Below, in pieces: positions 11,245 to 21,075 of a stretch of 64,000 nt of DNA; within the stretch, counting starts at the first letter, position 1; each line of letters starts with the position of its first letter. Source of the DNA: Roridomyces roridus (lineage: Eukaryota; Basidiomycota; Agaricomycetes; Agaricales; Mycenaceae); the NCBI GenBank assembly GCA_029378245.1, contig JARKIF010000013.1, positions 682,001-746,000 of the forward strand. The letters run 5' to 3'. The translations under genes and the position numbers were made by a program. The notes beneath the pieces were generated by a model that saw only the letters and a program-made list of their open reading frames with translations, was not told the DNA's origin and made no database searches.

Positions 11245-12113
11245 CTACAACTCCACTGAGCTAAAGTATACACGATGTAAACAGCCAGAAAAACTAACCG
11301 GAAGACAAGCAGACGTGTTTTGAGCACGAGCGTGTTGAGCGCCCACCTGCGCGTAGCCGTGAGGGCATAAGCGCACAGACTTGAAACCGTGCATACACCG
11401 GACAGAGTTGCGAGGGGAGTGAGTGAAGTGAGTGGATTGAGCAAAGCCGTGAGGGCAGCGGGGCTGTAACCGTTTTGAGTCTCGAGGCGTAGTGCAATCC
11501 GTTTGCAACTTACCGTGGGATGTGATTTATGTGAGGGACGATCGCGCTTTTTTCTGGTGGAGGTGCGCGGCGAAGTTGATGGCGCAGAACGAGCAGAGTT
11601 TGAGGACGCAGTGGAAAGAGATGCGCCGAGATGGGATTGCGACGGCTGGCCGGCGTGCATGGGCATTGACGCATATTTTGAGACTATGGATGACCGAGAT
11701 ATTGATGATCGTGAATGCGAAGAAGACGTAAAGAGAGCCTGGCAGTAGGATTAGCAGCATGAAAAAAACAGTTTAACCATCGATACATACTTCGGAGAGC
11801 CGTATGTTTTCAAGCTTGGTGATGAGGCGCTGAACTCGTTCCTCACTCGAAGGAGACCACGCTGCAGAGCGAGAATGCTGAGCAATATACAACTGGAGGA
11901 TGAGTTTGAGTAGGGAGAAAATACGGAAGTACAAACCTGCGCAGGCAGCCCATTGCTTTTTGAGAGGAGTAAAGTCGACTCCAGCATGGGAAGCAACGGA
12001 CTTGCTGATTGTGTACGTCTCAATTGATAGGGATACTTGTAGGGATTGCTGAGAAGGTTTGGTGTGGTGGGAAGGGATTTTGAGCCACGGCGGTCGGAGG
12101 TCAAGCGCTTCAT
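11245..12113 (-). CDS. Hypothetical Ser/Arg-rich protein with C-x2-H-G repeats
   Basis: Low-confidence model. Starting at 12113 (MKRLTSDRRGSKSL), frame is kept across introns GTTTGT…CAG after SNGLPAQ, GTATGT…CAG after ENIRLSE, and GTAAGT…CAG after SHKSHPT. The middle exon is Ser-rich and basic. The last exon carries three related units, CPHGFAQ, CMHGFKS and CPHGYAQ, that could bind metal, but they are encoded by repeated DNA (GCCGTGAGGGCA), so they may simply reflect local duplication. The end at 11245 is an in-frame TAG. No homologue is recognised. It lies between two clusters of constant-core hairpins. Confidence 0.35.
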
Positions 12114-12357
12114 GACCGATACTTCAAGGATTGTAGCGGCTTAAAGAGGCTTGGCTCACAGCGCGCAAGTCGATAAGCCCGAGACGATAAGCGCAACACA
12201 ATGGAGCACTTGAAACGGCTTGGCTCCCAGCGCGTTGGAACAATAAGCCTGCCAGTGAGACAAAAGACGGGCAAAGATCTATGGAAGCGAGTGTGTCGCA
12301 GTGGAGTAACGAGGTCACCGCAGCAGATGTCGGCCAGCAAAGGGGATGGGTACACAG

Positions 12358-12583
12358 CTCACGACGGCAGACATCTGTGAGTAGGTACCACGCTCACGAC
12401 GGCAGACGTCTGTGAGCGCAGGTGGGGAGGACGAAGAGGGCGGTGGATGAGGCTGTGCAAAGCTGTGCCGTGGATCAAATTTCGTCAAGTCCACCACCAC
12501 CAGCACACACACCGGTGTCAGACGTTTGCCGTCGACACCGGTGGTGCTGCAGATGCTTCTACAAGACGTTTGCCGTCTGTAGA
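12358..12583. repeat. Four constant-core hairpins with four arm pairs
   Basis: 12358-12381: arms CTCAC/GTGAG, core GACG-GCAGA-CATC (one pair lost). 12391-12418: arms CGCTCAC/GTGAGCG, core GACG-GCAGA-CGTC. 12511-12542: arms ACCGGTGTC/GACACCGGT, core GACG-TTTGC-CGTC. 12558-12583: arms TCTACA/TGTAGA, core GACG-TTTGC-CGTC. The arms differ from one another but each pairs with its own partner. Confidence 0.85.
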
Positions 12584-12752
12584 GCTCACCTCCCGCGCCG
12601 GCGCCCATCGCCGAGGGCTTATTGTTTCGCGGATCGTCGCTTGTCCAATTGTCGTATCTGTACCGTCTGTAGAGCTCACCTCCCGCGCCGGCGCCCATCG
12701 CCGAGGGCTTATTGTTTCGCGGAACGTCGCTTGTCCAATTGTCGTATCTGTA
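12573..12752. repeat. Tandem duplication of a 90-bp unit
   Basis: 12573-12662 and 12663-12752 are nearly identical, starting CCGTCTGTAGAGCTCACC. The first copy begins inside a constant-core hairpin, so the duplication breakpoint falls in the hairpin. No gene is seen across it. Confidence 0.9.
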
Positions 12753-12847
12753 TCCATCGAGGCTAGTCACTCTATGCTCCAAATGTACGCTTTCTATTGT
12801 TCCCAGCGCTTAAAACTCACTTGGCTTTGCAGATTGTCCGCATCGTT

Positions 12848-13304
12848 ATGGCCTACTGCCGCGCAAATCACCACCACCATCGCCAATCTCATTCCCGCTC
12901 GTCCTCCAGGACAGCATCGTACGAGCATATCAAGAATCGCAATTTTGCGTCCTCCGCTGACTGTAAGTCTCAATTTCCGTCGTTCTGTACTCGGAACTCA
13001 GTGCTTTTTACAGCAGGCCCTCCGCACCTTTGTCTTGATTGCAATATCTGTCCCATCTGCAGCCTGCCTTCGACTGAAGCTCCGGCTGTGGCTCCCGAGC
13101 CCATTCCCGTAGCAGCAGATCGTCGTAAGTATCTTCTTGCCTCACTCAGTTCCTCGTCTGACGCTGACAATTCTCTTAGGGCGCTTTTTCCCACAGATTT
13201 CGCCGCAGCTCCTCTTCACACTGTTTCTTCTCGAGGCGCACATCAGCGGCAACTGGCTCCATGTCGTTGCTTACGTTCTAGTCCTCGGAATTTTTGCCTG
13301 TTAA
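12848..13304 (+). CDS. Small Cys-cluster, C-terminally hydrophobic protein
   Basis: Translation from 12848 (MAYCRANHHHHRQ) joins three exons in frame, with splice pairs GTAAGT…CAG near 12964-13013 and GTAAGT…TAG near 13125-13180. The product is about 120 residues: a His/Ser/Arg-rich start, a compact cysteine cluster (CLDCNICPIC) that could form a metal site, a Pro-rich linker, and a hydrophobic C-terminus (LLFTLFLLEAHI, WLHVVAYVLVLGIFAC) ending in TAA at 13302-13304. It lies about 130 bp upstream of the transposase on the same strand. The start is uncertain; an upstream exon is possible. The hydrophobic end parallels that of the WD40-like protein of the same element. Confidence 0.5.
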
Positions 13305-13410
13305 TTGTGTCGGAATGGGGATGTACAGAATACAATAAGAACACCGGTCTTTGTACTCGAATATACATATAAGACGACTTCCTCACCCACTTGCGCTCAC
13401 ATTCGGCCAA

Positions 13411-13434
13411 GCGTCAGACGTCTGCCGTCGACGC
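13411..13434. promoter_or_regulatory. Constant-core hairpin one base before the transposase start codon
   Basis: Arms GCGTC/GACGC around GACG-TCTGC-CGTC, ending at 13434; the transposase ATG is 13436-13438. As RNA it would fold directly against the start codon, so an effect on translation is possible, but this is inference. It belongs to the same family as the hairpins between 4.7 and 12.6 kb. Confidence 0.6.
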
Positions 13435-13435
13435 A

Positions 13436-16400
13436 ATGCCCGCTTCTTCCACGTACCCATGCAGACAATGCCCCTTGAATCATAATCGTCTCCATCATGT
13501 GCCCAAAACCATGCGGGTGATACACAATGCAGATATTGTTGCCTACTGGGAGCGGCAATCTGCACCCCCTGCTATCGAGCGCGGTGCCGCTGTGGAGCTC
13601 GAGGCTGCTGACTCCTCGGGCATGGCGAACACATCTGCGCAGCTACCGATGGTCGAGGACAAGGTTATGCCAGTTTCTCAGCCAACACCGTTGGCCGGAG
13701 TCGAAGTAGAGGATGCGGAAGCTGAGATTGCACGACTTTCCAGCCTCTTTACTGGCTTGGTCGTTGTGGACGATGGTGCTCCTTCTCATCAACAGATCCA
13801 CTCGAAACTCTTCAGCTCGCGCGAAGATTTTCAATCCGACGCCCCAGTGGTTCCAACGGCTTTTACACCAGTCTCGGCCGCGCAAGTCCTCCAGAGCTGT
13901 CAAGCTGTTGCTGGGTCGCTGCCGCTCCAGCCGGCTGCTCTGCAGGTGCGGGAGAACGATGGAGCTCTCCTGCGATCCATGCTGCAGCGAATTCGTGACG
14001 CGCAAACAGAACTCAATCTGCAGCGCGCACTACAGGCCGGCCCTCAAGCGGCTCTTTTGTTACGCGGCGCTCTTGAGGACGCAACCTCCATTGTGATCGA
14101 GGCAGGCCGGCTTCTCTCCAGCATCAATCCTCCGAGTAATCGAAAGCGAAAATCTGCGCGGAGGAAGTCTCGTCTCGACGAGGATCCGAGCTTTGAGGAG
14201 TTGCTGCGTAGTCTTCGAGAAGAAGCCACGGTTCTCGATAAATCCATTGACGTCGTTGGACGTCTCCTTCCCCCACCTTCCGATGAAGTTTTTCATGACG
14301 CTGGTATGTCCTTTCTGCTCATCTGCCTTGACCTTGACTGACCAAACACTTAGAGCATCATTTCGAGAATCCTATCGCCAAGTACAGCATTGTCGCTCAA
14401 CTATCGATTCTTCTTGCTGTTATTTGCCACATCGTCATTGGCATCAGCATTCTAGATACCGATTTTATTGTTGCTTTTGTCAATATGATAATAAAGGCGA
14501 CGATGTCCGCATGCTCTCCCGGAGATCAGACGCAGGCGAGTGCGACACAGGAGCAAGTCCTCAAACAACTTCCCACGTCCCTGGACGCCGCACTGCGAAG
14601 TTTCAAAATTGATCCCGCAACCACCATCTACGCGACTTGTCCCTCTTGCCATCATACACACTCGCCAACGGAGAACCGGCTCACAGGCGAAACCTCCTAC
14701 CCCGAATTTTGTCAAGGTTATGTGTACCCTGAGCGTGGTCCTCGCGTTGCATGCGGCACACGTCTGCTTGAGCTGCGCCAGGAAAAATTACGGCCTATCA
14801 AACCATTTGTATTCCCTTCGTTCATTGATTACATTGCGGCCATGCTCTCTGACGCAGATGTCGAACGAATGTGCGAGGCAGCCTGTGACAATGCCTTTGC
14901 AGCGGTTCGTGAGGCTCTCTCAAAGGACCCTCACGCGCCCGTCTCCGAAGAGCGAGTCAACAATATTTTTGAGGCTGAGTTTCTGCGCAGCTTCAAGGGC
15001 CCTGTTCCAGACCAGCTGTTCATACAGCAGGACGGTCGACTGCGGCTCGCTTTCGAGGTCATGCTTGACTTCTTCAATCCGGATGGGACACGGAAACGTG
15101 GAAATCACAATTCTATCGGCATCTTGGCGGTGGTCAATCTCAATCTCAGCGAAGATATCCGCTATCGCCCAGAGTTCATGTGGTTGAGCATCATCCTGGG
15201 CCCTAATGAGCCTAACCACGACCAGATCGACAACTACTTTCGCCCTCTCATCGACAAGTTTGCCTTGGGATGGGAGCGAGGATTCCGGCTTTCCCGCACT
15301 GCCCTCCATCGCTCAGGTCGTTCCGTCGACATTGCACTAGCAATCAACGTCAACGACTTACCCGCTACACGAAAAGCCATCGGTCTTGCTGCCGCAACCT
15401 CACATGACTACTGTTCAATCTGCGAATGCCACGGTGTGAAGACGATGTATAACACGGAGTTTGCAACTTGGAAGCGACGAGACATTACATTGCTGCGTGC
15501 TCAAGCGTATGCCTACCGAGATGCCCCGTCGCAAGCTGCCCGCGACGCGATATTTGCCAAGTATGGTGTTCGGTGGTCTGAGTTTTGGCGTCTTCCTTAC
15601 TGGGATCCCACTCGCATGGCCGTTGTTGATTCAATGCACTGTATATTCGAAGGCCTGGTGCATCATCATTGTCGTCGAGTACTACGAATCGATACAAAGT
15701 TGGCAAAACGCAAAGAAGCGATGGGTGCTGCTTTTGAGCAGGATTGGTCAGAGTATGACCCAGAGAATTGCCATCCTTCGGCCTGCTTGAGGAACGAACG
15801 GAACGAGCCTCCCATGATTCGCGCCATTCAGAATACACTTGTGCAACCTTTGCTGGAGGAGGACAGTGATGATGAGGACGCGTCAATGCCTGAATCCGAC
15901 GAGGATGAGTTGATGCCCGACGTTGTCGATCCCAAGCTTGTCCCAGCTCTCACTGAGGCGCAGATGCACAAGAGTTTGATGAGTAACAATCTCCAGCCGC
16001 TTCGCTGGGTCATTTGGTCGCTGGGACTGGACATGGCGCCTGAGCGCATCGCTACGAAGAAGCTCTGCTGCGACGAGCTTATCGCTTGGGTGAGTCCAGG
16101 ACTTTTGTTCTTTTGTTAGTTACTTAGACATTAATCAAATGCATCTAGCGTCGCACTAAGCCATTCAGTAGCGGCTTGTACATCCCTCGCTCAATTAATC
16201 TCTCAAACATCCACTTCATCCAGCGCGTCATTGCCCAAACCGACACGCCTGGGTGGGTAGGTTCAGTCCCTCACAATTACGGTGATAGCAACGCGGGAAC
16301 GATCAAGGCTGCTGAATGGCGAATCCTTGCCACTATCTATCTGCCCATCGCCCTTATCATTCTTTGGGGTGATTGCGACACACCGTCGCTGCGACTGCTC

Positions 16401-17216
16401 CAGTTGTTGGACCACACGATGGCACTCTTCACCGCCGTCATCCTTATCTGCCGCTACACCATGACACGTGCACGTGCGATTAAATATCGTTCCCTCCTCA
16501 AGCGATGGGTGGATGGCCTTGGCGAAATTCATCCCCACACCCGTTCCCATGCTATGCGGCCCAACGTCCACATGGCTTTCCATATCTACGACTTCCTCTT
16601 ACTCTTCGGCCCCGTCATCTCGTGGTGGACATTTCCTTTCGAGCGCATCATCGGATTCCTCGAAAGAATCAACACCAACAATCATATTGGCGGGGAGCTC
16701 GAAGCCACGCTCTCCAGATCTTTTTTGCGTGGGGCAAGCATACGTCGCTGGCTTCGCAGGCCCGACTGTCCAGCAGTCTTTCAGGAATTGAATTCCCTCT
16801 TCGAAAAGACCTTTCCGGCTTACAATACACCAACGGACTCCCCGCCGCTCGCATCAGATGGTGAGCGCGCTCACTATCGGCGAGACGGCATTACTTTCTC
16901 CCGAGCGAGCACGCACCAGGGTAATAGCCTCGTGCTGTATTATCCGCCAAACTCTCGCGAGGTCATTCCCGGGAGCATTCAGAAGATACTATCCACTGGA
17001 GCAGAGGTGCAGTTCCGAATCCGACGTCAAGCCCCATTGGAAGTGGGGATGCGAGATCCGTTCGCGCGTTATAGGCCTCTGTTTCCCGCACATACCTACT
17101 CATCAAAGATGAGTGATATTGTAGATACTGTCCCACTGCACGATATTTCCTGCCACTTTGCTCGCTTCAAGTTTCACGGTGGCCGGTGTGTCGTTCTAGA
17201 TCTCTCCAATAGCTAG
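13436..17216 (+). CDS. Tnp2-type (CACTA/Plavaka-like) transposase
   Basis: Three exons: 13436-14303, 14354-16089 and 16149-17216, with introns GTATGT…TAG and GTGAGT…TAG, giving an uninterrupted 1223-residue protein. The N-terminus has a Cys/His cluster (YPCRQCPLNHNRLHH) that may be a zinc site. A hydrophobic segment after the first intron (IVAQLSILLAVICHIVIGIS) is followed by a CPSCHHTH motif. The catalytic region shows features of fungal Tnp2 transposases: YCSICECHGVK followed by an FATWKRRD, then DSMHCIFEGLVHHH, then in exon 3 PFERIIGFLERINTNN. The enzyme would cut and join the inverted-repeat ends in the nucleus. No frameshift or stop is seen, so it may be active or recently active. Family membership comes from motif resemblance recognised by eye. 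Confidence 0.9.
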
Positions 17217-17262
17217 TATAGTCGGTATTGGTGGAATACACATTTTTTTCCCTTTACCTCGG

Positions 17263-17696
17263 CGATGAGCGTCGGACGAGCGCGCGACCGTCGGTGGATC
17301 ATCCACCGATGTACAAAAAGGTGTGTTTTATCACAGATATCGGGCTGATTGATTTCGGGCCTTTTATCGGCAATAATTCGGCATCTGTGGCTTGGCGTGT
17401 TTCAGGTGATATCACGCATCAAAATTAGCTCATCCATATGTCGAAAAGCACGGCAGCGCAACGGCGCCGTGTTATCGCATCAATTACACACTGAAACAGC
17501 TGGTTCGGCTCCCGGCTTTTTACTCGGCATACCACCGACCCGTTTTTGCATCTGACCTTTACAGGTATCGAGCTGCAGCACAAGGAGCTTTTTTTTCACA
17601 CTGTTATTGTGGGTAACTACAACATCGTTTTGTACTAGTATATCTACAATAAAATTGAAGCTTCGGGCGGCCTTTTAATCACGGTCCTGCGGTGTG
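17263..17696 (-). repeat. Right terminal inverted repeat of the transposon
   Basis: Inverted partner of 1311-1744, ending in GGTGTG at 17691-17696 and followed by the ACT target duplication (17697-17699). The match stops close to the transposase stop codon (17216), leaving about 45 bp between gene and repeat. The inner hairpin seen in the left copy is only partly preserved here. Confidence 0.9.
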
Positions 17697-17701
17697 ACTA
17701 T

Positions 17702-17876
17702 TAAGGTAGAGGACATGCACGTACGCTTCACCTGTCAAGGGAACACGGGGACAGTCTATATATGGCAGGTTTGCATTGTTCTGCTGGCAATCCGCTGGCA
17801 CCTGGCAACCAAACCTGCCATATATGGTGTGTCCCCGTGACCTGAGGTTAACCGTACGTGCATGGCAGCTACCTTA
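17702..17876. repeat. Hairpin MITE-like element abutting the transposon
   Basis: About 175 bp whose two halves are imperfect inverted copies. Ends TAAGGTAG/CTACCTTA; matching inner blocks include CATGCACGTACG/CGTACGTGCATG and TATATGGCAGGTTT/AAACCTGCCATATA. It begins 3 bp after the transposon's right target duplication. No clear target duplication of its own is seen. Confidence 0.75.
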
Positions 17877-19433
17877 TGCCTGCTCACTTCTGCCAGCCTC
17901 CGTGTCATTAACATCTCTGCCGACGGCGAGTCGGACGCGGAACGGGACCGGAGGTCTGTTTGACAGCCGACGACAGTTCCGTTGACAGGCACGCCTCTTG
18001 TTTTCTTGGTTTTCCACCAGCTTCGGGTTCCCACCGCCACGCATCGACTGTTTCAACAGCCCATTCCAACTCCCTCGTCTCACGTATGTAGGCCTGGCGC
18101 GCGTCTCCTGTGTCTCTCTCCTTGGCATCTCACCCAATTTCTTGGTTTTCAGCAAGTTTTCAGCTCACTTACAACGGCCCTTTGGACGACGGACAGTAAA
18201 TATAGTGACTTGTACCCATCCTCTCTCGTGGTGTGCGGAGGAAATACCACCTTTCTAGCATCTTTTTCGCATCTGGCTTGTAAACCATCCCCCGGGACTC
18301 ATTGTCACCCGTGGGCCGTGACCCGTCATCTCACCTCACTTTGTCAGTGCGAATGCCTAAGTAGTACGAAGAAGAAGCAACACCTCCTGTTATCATCCCC
18401 AACTTCTTGTGGCCACGGGAATCACAGACTTCACCAGGCTCAACCTACAGACTCGGATTGCCATGCACCCGCAATGGCCCTCAAAAGCAGGTATTTTGAT
18501 ATCTACGCGCGCACCGTAATCCACGTAATCCAACAGAGCTTAGCATGGTGAGCAAATGATCCACCCGTTCCACCGGCCAGGCGCCTCCGAGCGCTGAAGA
18601 CTGCTGAAGACACAATGAGAGCTTTGGACGCCGGAGGAATCCAGGATTTGTACATCATAAACGATGCTGTCGCAAGTACAAGTGGGCCTCCCAGCCATTT
18701 TGGCCGTCGACGATGCAGGCCGAGCCGCCCAGGTGCGGGATTCGACGTTCCTTGCGAGCGAGGGATGTGCTGAGCTGAGAGGGTGGACTCGGACTGAGAC
18801 GACGATGGGTGTCATTGGGCCAGAGTTGTTGCGGATCTGATGCCGACGCAAACCCGAATGCCGAGTCGAACGGGAAGTCTACTGATGCCAGACACATTCG
18901 GCGTACTGTTATTTGCAGCAGCCTCTAAATTTCAGCTGGTGTTAGCCGTGTTTTATCACAGCAATCCTAAGTAAGACTGGACGGACAGCTGTAGACGACG
19001 ATGCCGAACCGCCGGCACTCGGATCATGAGCTCGCTCGGTGATGGCATCAATCACGTCATGCCTCTTGCTCCTTGCCATCCCGGACACTCCAAGTCACCA
19101 GCGACGATCTTGCGCATCCGACCGAGCCCTGTACTTCAGTCTGATTTTCTCTACTAATGTCGAGGCTCCGATCGGCATCGGTCGTGTAGTGCTCACTCGA
19201 GCCCGAGCTCTCCCAGTACATACTCGTGGAGCATTGTGTATCCAAACCAGTGCCGGCTCGATCTCCATGTCCATTACTTATGCTCCCGCCCCGCCTCTAA
19301 CCGAGACTCCCTACGGTCGCAAGAAATCAAGACATGTCGATCGACTGGTATAAAGGGGATGCTTCCGCGGACACAAACACCCCTCTTTCCTCTTGCCTCT
19401 TTCCCTTCTACCACGACCACTACTACGACCAAC
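17877..19433. other. Gene-free stretch
   Basis: Pyrimidine-rich on the plus strand, with short overlapping frames (the longest at 17982-18551) lacking a recognisable domain or consistent splice structure. The last 100 bp before 19434 look like the 5' leader of the next gene (TATAAA near 19350 and a C/T-rich tract). Confidence 0.45.
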
Positions 19434-21075
19434 ATGACTATTCATCACCACTCAACACAATTCCCCACCCGCTTTCTTCAATTCCTCAGCTCCTTCATCT
19501 CCTTCATCGGTGCGTCCCCGCCCCTCTCCCCTCCTCGCCCGCTCTAACATCCTCCAGGTGTCACGATCCTCACGTTCTTCATCTCTCGCCGCCTCGCCGC
19601 AGAGAAGCTTACCACAAGGGAGGGCTGGAGGCGCATGCCGTGGAGCCGACTCTGCATGCTCCTCATCCTATTCGATTCGTACCTCTTCGTGCTATCTGGT
19701 GCGTCTCTCCTATTCTCGGATGTCTCACCTCACCTCACCTCATTTCATTCCCAGCGGGCCTCCTCATCTTCGGTATCGGGCTCCAAATGGACCACGACTC
19801 GTGCGAGACGGGGATCTTCATCTGCGTACTGTTCTACACGACGTCCAAGATTCTCATATACTGCTTCCTCAGTGCGGGGTTATCTCTCCCGCTCGATATA
19901 CGATAACTAACGATGGCGCGCTCAGCTGAGAAAGTCTACATCGTATGGGGCAATGGCAACCGACGACTGAGGTCTCCGGTGTATCTGGCGTGCATGGGCG
20001 TGGTGGGACTATACGTCGGCGTCATTATTGCCATGATTCTGGGTGCGTTGTTCTCCTTTCTCACTTCGTTGTCCACGCTGACTCGAATTGCAGAGCGAAT
20101 CGCTGAATTCCGAGCGGGCGACAACGCCTGTGAGTGTTCTCCTTCCATAGCCTCGGTGCCCTGACTCACAATCGTCCTAGGCGTCATTGGTCTGAAGCCC
20201 ACGGCGTCGCTACCCCTCCTGGCGTACGATCTGTACGTCGTCTTCTTCCTACCATGACCTCTATCCGCTAATTGAAACCAGATTCATCAACGTCACGTTG
20301 ACCTGCCTCTTCATCTGGCCCATCTTCCGTCTTCGGGGATCTCGGAGTGCTACCTTGCGTCGTGTGGCTTTGCGGACGTTCATGTGAGTTTCTCTCCTCG
20401 GATTATCACCGCACACGGGAGCTCATATGGTTCGTCGAACAGCGCATCGCTGGCAGCTCTCACCACTTCAACGGTCAACATTGCCGTTCTGACTGCCCTC
20501 CACGGACGTGAGTTTGGGTGGATTTGCCTCGAAAGCTGCGGTGCGGATGTACGTGGAATCTTGCTCCCATTCACTCCTCGCATATTCAACGTCCCCATTA
20601 CTTTTTTCAGGTCATCTTGAACGCAGCCGCCCTCTTCTGGGTTACCACAGCCCCGCCTGTGCCGTCCAGCCCTCCTCCTGAACTCGCTATAGAAAGCCAG
20701 CAACCACAACAGAGTCAGACCCGTCCCTCGCAATTTGTGTCCAAGGACCCGGGGATGGTCGAACGTTCGGGCTCTCAGTTGAAGTCAAAGTTGAAGCCGT
20801 TGCAGTTGTTGACTGGCGCGCGGGAGAAGGCCACTACAGGGAGTCTGCGGAGTGCACCGAGCGAGTTTCAGATTCATGTTTCTACGACGTCGATGACGGA
20901 GACGAGCCCGAGGAGTAGGACGGGGATGCTGCCCCCTGTGGATGTGCTCCCGCCGCTCTCGCCGGTTGATAATGCGAAGCGCGAGTCGGGGGTCTCGACG
21001 ACGACGATTGATGTTTCCGAGGTGGAGGAGGGGAAGAGGGTGTCGAATGCGGATTCGGATAAGACTGTTTTGTGA
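19434..21075 (+). CDS. Multi-pass (about 7 TM) membrane protein of unknown function
   Basis: Starts at 19434 (MTIHHHSTQFPTRF) and is cut by eight or nine short introns (for example GTGCGT…CAG near 19510 and 19700, GTACGT…CAG near 20230 and a last one near 20550-20611), all keeping frame. Hydrophobic helices appear in order: FISFIGVTILTFFI, LCMLLILFDSYLFVL, GLLIFGIGL, GIFICVLFYTTSKILIY, LACMGVVGLYVGVIIAMI, LFINVTLTCLFIWPIF, LTTSTVNIAVLTAL and VILNAAALFWV. A hydrophilic Ser/Thr/Glu-rich cytosol-like tail of about 140 residues ends at TGA 21073-21075. The layout resembles the 7TM-like membrane protein families that are numerous in Agaricomycetes. A receptor role is possible but not shown. Confidence 0.75.

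Larger units (their letters stand above)
1311..17696. mobile_element. 16.4-kb CACTA-like (Tnp2/Plavaka-type) DNA transposon, complete
   Basis: The sequence at 1311-1744 is repeated in inverted orientation at 17263-17696. Both outer ends read CACACCGCAGGACC inward, and both are flanked by the trinucleotide ACT (1308-1310 and 17697-17699), a 3-bp target duplication as is usual for the CACTA (CMC/EnSpm) superfamily. The interior carries a full-length Tnp2-type transposase gene on the plus strand next to the right end, plus about six accessory genes on both strands. The ends are CACAC rather than CACTA. The two inverted repeats differ by scattered substitutions and short indels, so the insertion is not brand new, but the transposase frame is open throughout. 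Superfamily assignment rests on transposase resemblance, inverted repeats and target duplication together. The cargo is unusually large, and interior hairpin repeats are confined to it. Confidence 0.9.

Noticed and set aside
10746..11666. Long minus-strand open frame of 306 codons
   Set aside because: It runs through the hairpin repeats, has low-complexity Ser/Leu/Arg content, and a good splice donor within it joins to another frame. Only its 5' part was used in the 11245-12113 model.
4681..13434. CRISPR-like interpretation of the repeated palindromes
   Set aside because: Eukaryotic, multi-exon gene context; spacing is irregular and the repeats are hairpins with differing arms, not identical repeats with uniform spacers.
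17982..18551. Plus-strand open frame of 189 codons
   Set aside because: Composition is arbitrary, with no domain, no signal peptide and no consistent splice structure.
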